Below are positions 8,705 to 17,219 of a stretch of 64,000 nucleotides of DNA, piece by piece. Every line of letters starts with the position of its first letter. Position 1 is the first letter of the stretch. The notes beneath the pieces were generated by a model. That model made no database searches. It was not told the origin of the DNA and worked only from the letters and a program-made list of their open reading frames with translations. The stretch is taken from positions 1 to 64,000 of the forward strand of contig CANJWZ010000018.1 in assembly GCA_947478725.1 (NCBI GenBank), written 5' to 3'. The position numbers and the translations under genes were made by a program. This DNA comes from Comamonadaceae bacterium (GTDB lineage: Bacteria; Pseudomonadota; Gammaproteobacteria; Burkholderiales; Burkholderiaceae_C).

Positions 8705-9397
8705 ATGGCATCGATCAATTTCATAGGCGGCGAAAAAGGCGGTGTGGGCAAGTCCGTCACGGCACGCGCCCTGGCGCAATACTTCATTGACAAGGGCACG
8801 GCTTTTACCGGCTTTGACACCGACCGCTCTCACCATTCGTTCAACCGGTTTTATGCGGACTACGCCTCTCCCGTGGTGGTGGACAGGTATGAAGGTCTGG
8901 ACCTGATTGCGTCGGCGTTTGAAGACAATCCGCAGCAAAGCGTGATTGTTGACCTGGCCGCGCAAACCTCTGCCCCGCTGGCCACATGGATCAAGGACGC
9001 CAGCCTGATGGAACTCTTTGCCGAAATGGGTGTGACGGTCAACCTGTGGCATGTGATGGACGATGGCCGGGACGCGGTTGATTTGCTGGGGCGACTGGTC
9101 GACTCCTATGGGCAAGGACCCAACTATGTGGTGGTGCAAAACCACGGGCGCGGGTCTGATTTTGTGTTGTTGCGCGACTCGTATGCGCTGCAAAAAGCCC
9201 AGCAACATGGCGCCCATGTCATTGAGCTGCCGCGGCTGCACGACGCCTGCATGCGCAAGATAGACCAGAACAATACCAGCTTCTGGAAAGCCATCCATGA
9301 CAAGGACAGCAGTGATGCGCTGGGGATGCTGGAGCGTCAGCGCGTGAAAACCTGGCTGAAAAACTGCTACGACGTTTTTGACAAGCTGCCGGTTTGA
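8705..9397 (+). CDS. Orphan ParA/MinD-like ATPase
   Basis: A 230-residue protein beginning with a deviant Walker A box, 'FIGGEKGGVGKSVTARALAQYF'. 'GFDTDRSH' follows where ParA has its A' motif, and 'VIVDLAAQTSAPL' matches the Walker B segment. No ParB, MinC/E or plasmid genes are near. It resembles mobilisation-associated ParA-like proteins more than chromosomal Soj. ATG 8705 is preferred over GTG 8693 because the P-loop domain starts directly after it. It ends three bases from the convergent SDR stop. The role is unknown. Confidence 0.75.
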   Translation: MASINFIGGEKGGVGKSVTARALAQYFIDKGTAFTGFDTDRSHHSFNRFYADYASPVVVDRYEGLDLIASAFEDNPQQSVIVDLAAQTSAPLATWIKDASLMELFAEMGVTVNLWHVMDDGRDAVDLLGRLVDSYGQGPNYVVVQNHGRGSDFVLLRDSYALQKAQQHGAHVIELPRLHDACMRKIDQNNTSFWKAIHDKDSSDALGMLERQRVKTWLKNCYDVFDKLPV

Positions 9398-9400
9398 GGC

Positions 9401-10306
9401 TCAGACCGTCTTCAGCGCCGCTTTCAACTTTAGCCCCAACTCCGGCTTGCCTTCGAACGGGTCGGTTGGATTGCGAATTTGCACAATGTCTTCCAGCCGC
9501 GTTTGAACCGACTTGATGGCTTTGGGGTGGCTGTAGATATAGAACTGATTGCAGGCTACTCCATCAAACACCAGTTGCGCCACGTCTGCCGCGCTGACCT
9601 TGCCTGAACTCACTGCTTTTTCGCTCATGGCCTGGCCGATGAGCTGGCTTTGGGTGGGTTTGCTGGCGCGCAGGTCTGACGGGCGATTGCGATGGCTCTG
9701 GCTGATGCCAGTGGCCACAAAAAACGGGCACAGCACAGAGGCGCTGATCTGGTCGGTGACCAGTGACAGGTCCTGGTACAAGGTCTCCGACAGCGACACG
9801 ACCGCATGCTTGCTGACGTTGTACACGCCCATGTTGGGCGCATTGAGCAGCCCGGCCATGCTGGCGGTGTTGACGATATGACCTTGCCAGCTGGCATCCT
9901 GTTGGGCCGCTGCGAGCATCATGGGGGTGAAGATGCGCACACCATGAACCACACCCATCACGTTGACGCCCAGCACCCAGTCCCAGTCTTTGACTGAGTT
10001 TTCCCAAATCAGCCCGCCCGAGCCAACGCCTGCGTTGTTAAACACCAGATGCGGCGCACCAAAGCGTGCCAGCACCGCAGCGCCCATCGCTTCCATGTCG
10101 CTGCCGCTGGACACGTCGAGTTTGAAGGCCAGTACCTGCGCCCCGGCCGCCTGCATTTCCTGCGTGGCAGCATCAAGCGCGTCTTGCTGAACATCGACCA
10201 GCACCAGGTTCATGCCCAGCCTGGCACCTATGCGCGCGCATTCCAGGCCAAAGCCTGAGCCAGCACCCGTCAGGACGGCTGTTTTTCCTTTGAAGTCTGT
10301 GATCAT
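9401..10306 (-). CDS. Short-chain dehydrogenase/reductase
   Basis: A 301-residue classical SDR. The nucleotide motif is 'TGAGSGFGLECARIG' near residue 12, 'NNAGVGSGG' near 90, the catalytic Ser is in 'NTASMAGLL', and the YxxxK motif is 'YNVSKHAV'. The protein is longer than the usual 250 residues, with a C-terminal extension after 'FYIYSHPKAI'. It is probably an NAD(P)-dependent alcohol or 3-hydroxyacyl oxidoreductase. It follows the GST gene by two bases and belongs to the minus-strand acyl catabolic block. Substrate unknown. Confidence 0.85.
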   Translation of the reverse strand: MITDFKGKTAVLTGAGSGFGLECARIGARLGMNLVLVDVQQDALDAATQEMQAAGAQVLAFKLDVSSGSDMEAMGAAVLARFGAPHLVFNNAGVGSGGLIWENSVKDWDWVLGVNVMGVVHGVRIFTPMMLAAAQQDASWQGHIVNTASMAGLLNAPNMGVYNVSKHAVVSLSETLYQDLSLVTDQISASVLCPFFVATGISQSHRNRPSDLRASKPTQSQLIGQAMSEKAVSSGKVSAADVAQLVFDGVACNQFYIYSHPKAIKSVQTRLEDIVQIRNPTDPFEGKPELGLKLKAALKTV

Positions 10307-10308
10307 GC

Positions 10309-11238
10309 TTACGCTTTCTTCAGGATGTAACCAACACGGGGAAAGTGCACATGCACGGTGCCCGCGCGCTGGTCGGTGCGGCGCAGCGTGTAGTGCATGC
10401 GGGTGGCGGCTATCAGCTCGCCCTGGGTAGGCTCCAGCCCAAAGTTTTCGCTGTTGATCGTCACCTGACTGCCCAAGGAAATACCGTGCTCGTCTTGAAA
10501 AATATCATCATGCAAAGCCGCTGGTGTGGCCCCAGCAGCCACTGCAATGGCATCTGCCGCACTGAACTTTTCAAATTTGGCGTGCCCCATGGCTGCCATC
10601 CGGTCCATCCAGGTCAGTACGGCAGGCGTGGCGTTCAAAATTCCCGCCATGGCTGGCGTGCGGGCCCGGGTGAACCACAGCGGGTGGTAGGCGGCAAAGT
10701 CTGCAACGCTCGGCAATGAACCCAATAAAAAGGGCCAGTCATCCAGCATGTCAGACATGCGGCGCAGGTACGATTTGTAGGCGGCTGCGCTATCAGCCGC
10801 GGGCATGCGCGGCATGCCTTGGCGCATCGCCTGGCGGTCGTCGGCGAAGGCTTTGGCCGCCTCGGGCGTTGCGTTGGCAAACACCTGGGCAACGCCCGGC
10901 GGCTGAAAGTTATAGACCATGGCCGTCCAGAACAGCGTGGTGTCGGCCCACTGTGCCAAGGTGCGGCCCATGCCTTTGCTGGGCTCGGGGTACAGGCTAG
11001 GTTCTGGCTGCAGGTGCTCCAGCACATCGCAGATCAATGCGGTGTCGCAGTAAATATCAGCGCCTATTTGCAAGATGGGTGTTTTGCGGTAGCCGCCCGT
11101 TAAAGCCACCACATCCGGTTTGGGCATGATCATCGGGATGATCACCGACTTCCATGCGAGGTTTTTATAGCCCAAAACCAGCCGGATTTTTTCAGCGAAC
11201 GGTGAGGTCGGGTAGTGATGAAGAATCAGATCAGCCAT
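10309..11238 (-). CDS. Glutathione S-transferase family protein
   Basis: A 309-residue protein with an N-terminal thioredoxin-like GST domain, 'LILHHYPTSPFAEKIRLVLGYKNL' with Ser/Tyr near residues 7-10, then 'TGGYRKTPILQIGADIYCDTALI', the usual glutathione site. A long helical C-terminal domain follows, and the last 80 residues form an extra region not found in standard 200-220 residue GSTs. ATG 11238 has AGGA eight bases upstream; the upstream TTG at 11244 is less likely. It sits between an MDR reductase and an SDR in one operon. Confidence 0.82.
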   Translation of the reverse strand: MADLILHHYPTSPFAEKIRLVLGYKNLAWKSVIIPMIMPKPDVVALTGGYRKTPILQIGADIYCDTALICDVLEHLQPEPSLYPEPSKGMGRTLAQWADTTLFWTAMVYNFQPPGVAQVFANATPEAAKAFADDRQAMRQGMPRMPAADSAAAYKSYLRRMSDMLDDWPFLLGSLPSVADFAAYHPLWFTRARTPAMAGILNATPAVLTWMDRMAAMGHAKFEKFSAADAIAVAAGATPAALHDDIFQDEHGISLGSQVTINSENFGLEPTQGELIAATRMHYTLRRTDQRAGTVHVHFPRVGYILKKA

Positions 11239-11266
11239 GTTCAAAGTCCTTGAAGGTTCCTGAAAA

Positions 11267-12283
11267 CTAGGTCAGTTTGACAATCTGTTTGCCAAAGTTT
11301 TTGCCCTTGAGCAGACCCAAAAAAGCTTCTGGGGCAGCCTCTAGCCCTTGCGCCACGGTTTCGCGCGGTTTGAGTTTGCCAGTGGCCACCAGCATGCCCA
11401 GCTCTTTCATAGCCTCCGGCCAGACGTCCATCTGCTCGCTGACGATGAAGCCCTGAATCCGCAAGCGGCTCATCAAAATCAAGGCCGGGTAACTCATCGG
11501 AACGGGTTTCCCGTCGTAGCCAGCAATCATGCCGCACAGGGCAATGCGGCCAAAGGCGTTCATCAGCGGCAGCACCGCATCCAGCACCATACCGCCCACG
11601 TTCTCGAAATAGCCATCAACCCCGTCCGGGCAGTGGGCCTTGATGGCTTTTGACAGAGAAGCGGCATCCTGATGGGTCTTGTAATCAACACAGGCATCAA
11701 AGCCGAGCTCATCGAGCGCGTATTTGCATTTGTCTGGCCCGCCGGCCGTGCCCACCACCCGGCATCCACGGGCTTTGGCCAGGGCTGCAAACGCACTACC
11801 CACAGCACCGGTTGCAGCACTGACAACCACGGTCTGCGCCGCTTTGGCTTCTATGATTTTGACCAGCCCGTAATAGGCCGTGATGCCCGGCATGCCCACC
11901 GCACCGAGGTAATACGACAGCGGGACGTGGCTGCCGTCCACCTTGCGCAGCGCGCCCAGCTGCTCGGCGTCCACCACGCTGAACTGCTGCCAGCCGCCCA
12001 TGCCCACCACGGTGTCACCCACAGCAAACTTGGGGCTTCGGCTGTCAACGACCTCACCTGCCGTGCCGCCAATCATCACCTGGCCAAGTGCTTGGGGCGC
12101 GGCGTAGCCTTTGGCGTCGTTCATGCGACCGCGCATGTATGGATCGAGACTTAAAAAGTGATGGCGCACCATGACCTGGCCGTCTTTCAAGGCCGGCGTC
12201 TCGGTTGTCACCAACTTGAAGTTGCTGACAAGCGCCTGGCCCGTGGGACGGTTGTCTAAAAGTATTTGCTGGTTACTTGGCAT
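11267..12283 (-). CDS. NADP-dependent MDR oxidoreductase (CurA/PTGR-like)
   Basis: A 338-residue zinc-free medium-chain reductase. It begins 'NQQILLDNRPTG', has 'HFLSLDPYMRGRMND', 'VVSAATGAVGSAFAALAKARGCRVVGTAGG' as the NADP Rossmann fold near residue 155, and 'DGVDGYFENVGG' and 'RIALCGMIAGYDG'. This family reduces the 2,3 double bond of enones and 15-keto prostaglandin-like compounds or curcumin. No zinc ligands are visible. It lies in the same operon as the GST and SDR genes, which suggests detoxification or breakdown of unsaturated carbonyls. Confidence 0.88.
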   Translation of the reverse strand: MPSNQQILLDNRPTGQALVSNFKLVTTETPALKDGQVMVRHHFLSLDPYMRGRMNDAKGYAAPQALGQVMIGGTAGEVVDSRSPKFAVGDTVVGMGGWQQFSVVDAEQLGALRKVDGSHVPLSYYLGAVGMPGITAYYGLVKIIEAKAAQTVVVSAATGAVGSAFAALAKARGCRVVGTAGGPDKCKYALDELGFDACVDYKTHQDAASLSKAIKAHCPDGVDGYFENVGGMVLDAVLPLMNAFGRIALCGMIAGYDGKPVPMSYPALILMSRLRIQGFIVSEQMDVWPEAMKELGMLVATGKLKPRETVAQGLEAAPEAFLGLLKGKNFGKQIVKLT

Positions 12284-12333
12284 GGTGTGTTCTGTTCTTC
12301 AAGATTGAGAAAAGCCGTGAAATGGTTGTCAAA

Positions 12334-12390
12334 GCGCTTCAAAATTGATAGCGTATCGTGTATGTAGGCGTTGGCTTATAAGCAAATTTA
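12334..12390 (+). repeat. 57-nt dispersed repeat in intergenic gap
   Basis: On the plus strand it begins GCGCTTC, has TAGCG at 16-20, GTTGGCTTA near 37-45 and AAATTTA at the right end. It lines up without gaps with the other copies. It occupies the 155-base gap between the thioesterase and the MDR reductase. Confidence 0.6.
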
Positions 12391-12438
12391 ATAAGTAAAA
12401 AGACCTGAAAAATTCTGCCAAGTGACTGACCACCAGCT

Positions 12439-12891
12439 TCAGTCGGTCGAAATGACGGTTTGGGGCAAGCCAAGAGGCGATTGAACACTTTTGGACCCCG
12501 TGGCCAGGCGTTTGACATATTTGAAAGTCCCTGTTGCGTGCGCGCAGGCGTTTGTCTGCGCATCAAACAGCGTCGCCTCGGTAAACGCCAATGTCGCCGT
12601 GCGATGAAGCAGGCGGCCTTTTGCCGTGACCCGACTGCCGTCGCCGGGCGCTGGCCGCATGAAGCTGGTTTTCATCTCGATGGTGACGACCCCCATGTCG
12701 GGTTGAACGCTGCGCGCGGCGGCGGCCAGCGTCACGTCCATCAGCGTCATGACCGCACCGCCGTGGATCGCCGCGAATGAATTCAGATGCTCAGGCTTGG
12801 GGCTGTAGCCAATGGCCGACTCGCCGTCTTCAAACTTTTCAAGCTCAAAACCAAGGTGCGCCACGAAAGGGATGTCGACGCCAAAACTCAT
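12439..12891 (-). CDS. PaaI-family acyl-CoA thioesterase
   Basis: A 150-residue hotdog thioesterase. 'HLNSFAAIHGGAVMTLMDVTLAAAA' carries the family HGG motif and the catalytic Asp region near residue 55; 'TIEMKTSFMRPAPGDG' follows. Such enzymes hydrolyse acyl- or aryl-CoA esters to free CoA from dead-end intermediates. It lies in the beta-oxidation block. A perfect 12-bp palindrome lies just upstream of its ATG. Confidence 0.87.
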   Translation of the reverse strand: MSFGVDIPFVAHLGFELEKFEDGESAIGYSPKPEHLNSFAAIHGGAVMTLMDVTLAAAARSVQPDMGVVTIEMKTSFMRPAPGDGSRVTAKGRLLHRTATLAFTEATLFDAQTNACAHATGTFKYVKRLATGSKSVQSPLGLPQTVISTD

Positions 12892-12901
12892 ATGAAGTCC
12901 A

Positions 12902-12913
12902 CTGAACGTTCAG
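12902..12913. promoter_or_regulatory. Perfect palindrome CTGAACGTTCAG
   Basis: A 12-bp perfect inverted repeat ends 10 bases upstream of the thioesterase ATG on the minus strand. Position and symmetry suit an operator that blocks transcription or translation, but short palindromes occur by chance and no second copy was found in the window. Confidence 0.25.
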
Positions 12914-13030
12914 ATAACGGAGCCCGATTCAAGCAGGGGCCGTGGTACTGGCTTTCCCGGGGAACAGGTGCAGCTGCCCCGTCGCAGGGCAGAGAACGAC
13001 ACGAGGCGAGCGATCGTGGCGGCAACATCT

Positions 13031-13825
13031 TTAGCCCCCCTTGATGATTGAAACACCACCATCGACGGCCAGATACTGACCCGTGATGTGCTTGCCGGCA
13101 TCTGACGCAAACAACACACACAACCCCTTCAGGTCTTCGTCGTCACCCAGCCGCTTCAGAGGCGCATGCGACGCCAGCGTCTCCTCGCCTAGTGCCTTGA
13201 GTGTTCCCATGGTCAGCTTGCTTGGAAAAAACCCAGGGCAAATGGCGTTGACGGTGATGCCATGAACGCCCCACTCGCCTGCCAGTGCCCTGGTGAAGTT
13301 GACCGCAGCTCCCTTGGACGTGTTGTAGGCAATGGTTTGCATGCCGCTGGGGTTGCCGCCCAAACCGGCAATCGACGCGATGTTGATGATGCGTCCAGAC
13401 TTTCTAGGAATCATCGAATGCTTGGCGATATGCTGCGACAAAATAAAATAGCCGCGAATGTTCAGATTCATCACCTTGTCCCAAGCCTCAACCGGATAGT
13501 CTTCAGCTGGGGCACCCCAGGCGGCACCTGCGTTATTGAGCAGAATGTCCACCTGCCCCATGCGCTTGATGGCAACATCTGCCAGCATGCGGATATCCGC
13601 CTCTTGGGCGCAGTCGGCGGCGATCCAGTCGGCGGCAATGCCAGCGGCTTTCAGTTCGGCAACCGCTTGCATCAGGTCGTCGGCCTTGCGCGAACTGAGC
13701 ATGACTTTTGCCCCGGCCTCGCCCAGCGCATGGGCCATTTGCAAGCCCAGGCCGCGTGATCCGCCCGTCACCAGGGCGGTTTTGCCGGTGAGGTCAAACA
13801 GCTTTTGAATCGTTCTAGGTGTCAT
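13031..13825 (-). CDS. Short-chain dehydrogenase/reductase
   Basis: A 264-residue classical SDR close to gluconate 5-dehydrogenase and acetoacetyl-CoA reductase types. 'TGGSRGLGLQMAHALG' is the cofactor motif, 'NNAGAAWGAPAEDYP' the NNAG motif, the catalytic Ser is in 'IINIASIAGLGG', YxxxK is 'YNTSKGA', and the C-terminus is 'GQYLAVDGGVSI'. It probably handles a hydroxyacyl-CoA or alcohol in the surrounding beta-oxidation operon. It follows the small membrane protein gene by 21 bases. Confidence 0.87.
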   Translation of the reverse strand: MTPRTIQKLFDLTGKTALVTGGSRGLGLQMAHALGEAGAKVMLSSRKADDLMQAVAELKAAGIAADWIAADCAQEADIRMLADVAIKRMGQVDILLNNAGAAWGAPAEDYPVEAWDKVMNLNIRGYFILSQHIAKHSMIPRKSGRIINIASIAGLGGNPSGMQTIAYNTSKGAAVNFTRALAGEWGVHGITVNAICPGFFPSKLTMGTLKALGEETLASHAPLKRLGDDEDLKGLCVLFASDAGKHITGQYLAVDGGVSIIKGG

Positions 13826-13846
13826 CTTGTCTCTTTCAAGTTGAAA

Positions 13847-14077
13847 TCATGGCTCGGACGTCATGGTCGAACGCACATAAATCAGAACAGCACCGATGGC
13901 TGTCATGACACCACCGGCAACCACCATGATCCAGCCGATGGCATCGTCGGCCTTACCGACAAAAATGCCGAGGATCACGGTCAGCAGGCCGGCAAAAATC
14001 AGCGACCAGATGATTTTGTGCAGTCGGACCATTTTCGGGTCGGTGGTGTGGTTGGCACCTGGTTTGTAAAAGCCCAT
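13847..14077 (-). CDS. Small two-helix membrane protein
   Basis: A 76-residue protein with two hydrophobic segments, about residues 22-42 ('IIWSLIFAGLLTVILGIFVG') and 48-68 ('IGWIMVVAGGVMTAIGAVLI'), probably an inner-membrane hairpin. Its ATG overlaps the stop of the acyl-CoA dehydrogenase (TAATG), with GGAGG upstream, so it is translated by coupling. I do not recognise a family. The link to the dehydrogenase suggests a membrane or quinone-side helper, which is inference only. Confidence 0.75.
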   Translation of the reverse strand: MGFYKPGANHTTDPKMVRLHKIIWSLIFAGLLTVILGIFVGKADDAIGWIMVVAGGVMTAIGAVLIYVRSTMTSEP

Positions 14078-15909
14078 TAAAACGCCTCCTCCGGCAAGTT
14101 GGCACACAGCAGGTTTCGGCTTTCGACCACCCCGAGCCAGGCCGTTATTTTAGGTAGCTCGTAGGCATAAAAGTAGGCTGAAGCGCCCTGAATACCTGTA
14201 CGAGAAGCTATTGAATGTGTAGCGCCTTGGTCAAGCGATGCGCAGGAAACATCCAGCCATATCCAGCCCAATACGGTGTGGCCGAAGGCCTGCATGTACG
14301 GCACGGCATTGGCCAGCGCGTCTTGCGGCTTGCCTGTGGCCCAGGCGGCTTGGGTGGCGCTGGTCACCGCTTGCCAGGCTTTACCCAGTGCGTCGGCATG
14401 GCTTTTGAGCTCTGCAACGCCGGCCGCTTTGTCCATCGTGGCCTGTATGCGCGCCGCCAGCAGCGCCAGCCCCCTGCCCCCTTCCATCAGCACCTTGCGA
14501 CCGAGCAAGTCCATGGCTTGAATGCCGTGCGTGCCTTCGTGAATCATGTTCAGCCGGTTGTCACGCCAGTACTGCTCGACGGGGAAGTCGCGGGTATAAC
14601 CGTAGCCACCGTGGACCTGAATCGCCAGCGAATTGGCCTCCAGGCACCACTCGCTGGGCCAGCTTTTGGCAATCGGCGTCAGCACTTCCAGCAGCATGCG
14701 TGCGTCGTCAGCGGCCGATGGGTCGCCGGTGTGCTGCTCATCGACCAGCCGGGCGCAGTACAGCTCAAGCGCCAAAGCGCCTTCGCAATACGACTTTTGC
14801 GCCAGCAGCATGCGCCTGACATCGGCATGCTCAATGATGCGGATTTGCGCCTGCGCGGCGTCTTTGCCGCCCGGCCCGATGGGCCTGCCTTGCGGACGGT
14901 TTTTGGCGTAGTCCAGGCTGGCGTGGTAACCCGCCATACCCAGCATGGTGGCCGCCATGCCGACGCCAATGCGCGCTTCGTTCATCATGTGGAACATGCA
15001 GCGCAGGCCTTCATGCGGCTTGCCCACCAGATAGCCGACGGCGCCATGTTGCCCATCGACTGGGTACTTGCCCTCGCCGAAATTGAGCAGGGTGTTGGTG
15101 GTACCGCGCCAGCCCAGTTTGTGGTTCAGGCCCGCCAGGGCCACGTCGTTGCGCACGCCGGTCAGTTCACCATTCGTATCCACCAGTTTTTTGGGCACGA
15201 TGAACAGCGAAATACCGCGCGTGCCTGCAATCAATTTGCCGTCAGGCCCGGGGATTTTGGCCAGCACCAAATGAATGATGTTGTCGGTCAGCTCGTGTTC
15301 GCCTGACGAGATCCACATCTTGTTGCCCTTGAGGCGGTAACGCGCGCCCAGCGGCTCAGCCTCAAAGTCAGCGCCATCTGGCACAGCACGTGTGGTGACA
15401 TCGCTCAGTGACGAGCCCGCCTGCGGCTCGCTCAAACACATGGTGCCTGAAAAGCGCCCTGAAAATTCATTTTTGGCAAAGACTTCTTTTTGCAACTCGT
15501 TACCGTGCACCATCAGCAAATTGGCATTGCCCGTGGTCAGCATGCCAGAGCCAATGCTGACCGATGCCATCGCAAAAAAGGCATTGGCCGCCGCCTCGAC
15601 CGTGTAGGCCAGTTGCATGCCGCCCATGTCGTAGTCTTGCGCGGCACTGAGCATGCCCGATTCGGCATAAGCCTTTTGCGCATCATGCGTGGCCTGCGGC
15701 AGGATGACTTTTTCCCCGTCAAAGTGCGGCTCTTGGGTATCGACCAGACGATTGAACGGCGCGTATTTTTCACGCGCAATTCGTTCACAGGTGTCAAACA
15801 CGGCATCAAAGGTTTCCCGCGAGTGGTCAGAAAAGCGCGGGCGCTGGTTTAATGACTCGGCTTGCAGCCAGTCGTACAACAGAAAATCAAGGGTGGAGCG
15901 CAGATTCAT
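14077..15909 (-). CDS. FadE-like acyl-CoA dehydrogenase, long form
   Basis: A 610-residue flavoenzyme of the long acyl-CoA dehydrogenase group, which introduces the 2,3 double bond and passes electrons to ETF. Seen are 'MCLSEPQAGSSLSDVTT' (FAD/substrate loop near residue 160), 'HKLGWRGTTNTLLNFGE', 'DYAKNRPQGRPIG', and 'VHGGYGYTRDFPVEQYWRDNR' with 'IHEGTHGIQAMDL', whose Glu fits the catalytic base. A C-terminal extension of about 140 residues follows. A 57-nt repeat copy encodes part of its C-terminus (near 'GATHSIASRTG'). It follows a terminator after the thiolase gene, so it probably has its own promoter. Confidence 0.92.
   Translation of the reverse strand: MNLRSTLDFLLYDWLQAESLNQRPRFSDHSRETFDAVFDTCERIAREKYAPFNRLVDTQEPHFDGEKVILPQATHDAQKAYAESGMLSAAQDYDMGGMQLAYTVEAAANAFFAMASVSIGSGMLTTGNANLLMVHGNELQKEVFAKNEFSGRFSGTMCLSEPQAGSSLSDVTTRAVPDGADFEAEPLGARYRLKGNKMWISSGEHELTDNIIHLVLAKIPGPDGKLIAGTRGISLFIVPKKLVDTNGELTGVRNDVALAGLNHKLGWRGTTNTLLNFGEGKYPVDGQHGAVGYLVGKPHEGLRCMFHMMNEARIGVGMAATMLGMAGYHASLDYAKNRPQGRPIGPGGKDAAQAQIRIIEHADVRRMLLAQKSYCEGALALELYCARLVDEQHTGDPSAADDARMLLEVLTPIAKSWPSEWCLEANSLAIQVHGGYGYTRDFPVEQYWRDNRLNMIHEGTHGIQAMDLLGRKVLMEGGRGLALLAARIQATMDKAAGVAELKSHADALGKAWQAVTSATQAAWATGKPQDALANAVPYMQAFGHTVLGWIWLDVSCASLDQGATHSIASRTGIQGASAYFYAYELPKITAWLGVVESRNLLCANLPEEAF
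14169..14225 (-). repeat. 57-nt dispersed repeat inside the acyl-CoA dehydrogenase
   Basis: Sense to the gene. It begins GCGCTACACATTCAATAGCT, which matches the selO copy at 15 of 20 positions including the first nine. The right half is worn but keeps CTTCAGCC and CTTTT at the right spacing. The reading frame is as in the ygfZ copy. Confidence 0.5.
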
Positions 15910-15945
15910 GGGTCAAGCGAAAGCCAAGTTGTCAGACCAGAAGTT

Positions 15946-15984
15946 AAAAAGGGTCGGTCTGCAAGATGTTCGCAGGCTCGACCC
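15946..15984 (-). terminator. Rho-independent terminator after fadA
   Basis: On the minus strand a two-part stem (GGGTCG with CGACCC, and inner CTGC with GCAG) is followed by TTTTTAAC. It lies 33 bases after the thiolase stop and separates that gene from the acyl-CoA dehydrogenase downstream. Confidence 0.75.
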
Positions 15985-16016
15985 CTTGGTAGTCATCCTA
16001 GTGCATCAATGCCCGG

Positions 16017-17192
16017 TTAGAGCACCTCAAAAATACCTGCTGCGCCCATGCCGCCACCAATGCACATGGTCACGCAAACCCGCTTTGCGCCGCGGCGTTT
16101 GCCTTCGATCAGCGCATGGCCGGTCAGGCGCTGGCCCGTCACGCCGTAGGGATGGCCCACGGCGATAGCGCCGCCATTGACATTGAGCTTGTCCATCGGT
16201 ATGCCCAGCTTGTCAGCGCAATACAGCACTTGCACGGCAAAGGCTTCATTGAGCTCCCACAGGTCAATATCGCTGACCTTGAGGCCCAGTTTGGCGAGCA
16301 CTTTGGGAATGGCAAATACCGGGCCAATACCCATTTCGTCGGGCTCGCAACCCGCCACCGCAAAGCCTAAAAAGCGGCCCAGGGGCTTCAGGCCTTTGCG
16401 CTCTGCGACAGTCTCGTCCATCACGACCACTGCACCGCCACCATCGGAAAACTGGCTGGCGTTGCCTGCCGCAATCACGCCGCCGGGAATAGCTGGTTTG
16501 ATGCCGCTGATGGCTTCTTTGGTCGTGCCTGCGCGAATGCCTTCGTCGTTGCTGACGGTGACCTGCTTGGTCATCAGGCCCATGACTTTGTCGGCCACGC
16601 CAGCAGTGACAGTGATCGGTGCGATTTCAGCTTCATACAGGCCTGCCGCCAGCGCAGTCGTGGCTTTTTGCTGGCTCATGGCACCGTACTCGTCCATGCG
16701 GTCGCGGCTGATGCTGTAGCGGCTGGCGACCTGCTCGGCGGTTTGCAACATGTTCCAGTAAATTTCGGGCTTGTTATTGGCCAGCCATGAGTCAGCCAGC
16801 ATGTGGGTGTTCATTTCCTGCTGGACGCAAGAAATGCTTTCAACACCACCGGCCACATAAATATCGGCCTCGCCTGCAATCACGCGCTGCGCGGCCAGTG
16901 CAATGGTTTGCAGACCTGACGAACAAAAACGGTTTACTGTCATTCCCGACACGGTGACCGGGCAACCCGCACGCAGAGCGATCTGACGTGCAATGTTGGC
17001 ACCCGTTGCGCCCTCGGGTGTGGCGCAGCCCATGATGACGTCATCGACTTCGGCGGCGTCAATGCCGGCGCGCTTGATGGCGTGCTCCACGGCGTGACCG
17101 CCGAGAGTCGCGCCGTGCGTCATGTTGAAAGAGCCCTTCCAGCTTTTGGCCAAAGGAGTACGTGCGGTAGAAACAATTACGGCTGAAGTCAT
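16017..17192 (-). CDS. fadA: Acetyl-CoA acyltransferase (thiolase)
   Basis: A 391-residue thiolase II-fold enzyme that cleaves 3-ketoacyl-CoA with CoA. All catalytic residues are present: nucleophile Cys in '[11 protein letters not shown]' near residue 88, His in '[14 protein letters not shown]' near 348 and Cys in '[12 protein letters not shown]' near 378. AGGA lies upstream of the ATG. It is 27 bases downstream of the FadB-like gene, so the two probably form the beta-oxidation complex. Confidence 0.94.
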   Translation of the reverse strand: MTSAVIVSTARTPLAKSWKGSFNMTHGATLGGHAVEHAIKRAGIDAAEVDDVIMGCATPEGATGANIARQIALRAGCPVTVSGMTVNRFCSSGLQTIALAAQRVIAGEADIYVAGGVESISCVQQEMNTHMLADSWLANNKPEIYWNMLQTAEQVASRYSISRDRMDEYGAMSQQKATTALAAGLYEAEIAPITVTAGVADKVMGLMTKQVTVSNDEGIRAGTTKEAISGIKPAIPGGVIAAGNASQFSDGGGAVVVMDETVAERKGLKPLGRFLGFAVAGCEPDEMGIGPVFAIPKVLAKLGLKVSDIDLWELNEAFAVQVLYCADKLGIPMDKLNVNGGAIAVGHPYGVTGQRLTGHALIEGKRRGAKRVCVTMCIGGGMGAAGIFEVL

Positions 17193-17219
17193 GATGGTGT
17201 CCTAAAAAATGGGCAACTG

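Noticed and set aside
12974-12992. CTGCCC/GGGCAG hairpin upstream of the thioesterase
   Set aside because: No T-run and no conserved riboswitch features; chance pairing in GC-rich DNA is likely.
14215-15306. 363-codon open frame on the plus strand
   Set aside because: It lies wholly opposite the acyl-CoA dehydrogenase, has a skewed composition rich in His, Gln, Arg and Val and no motif; a GC-rich antisense shadow.
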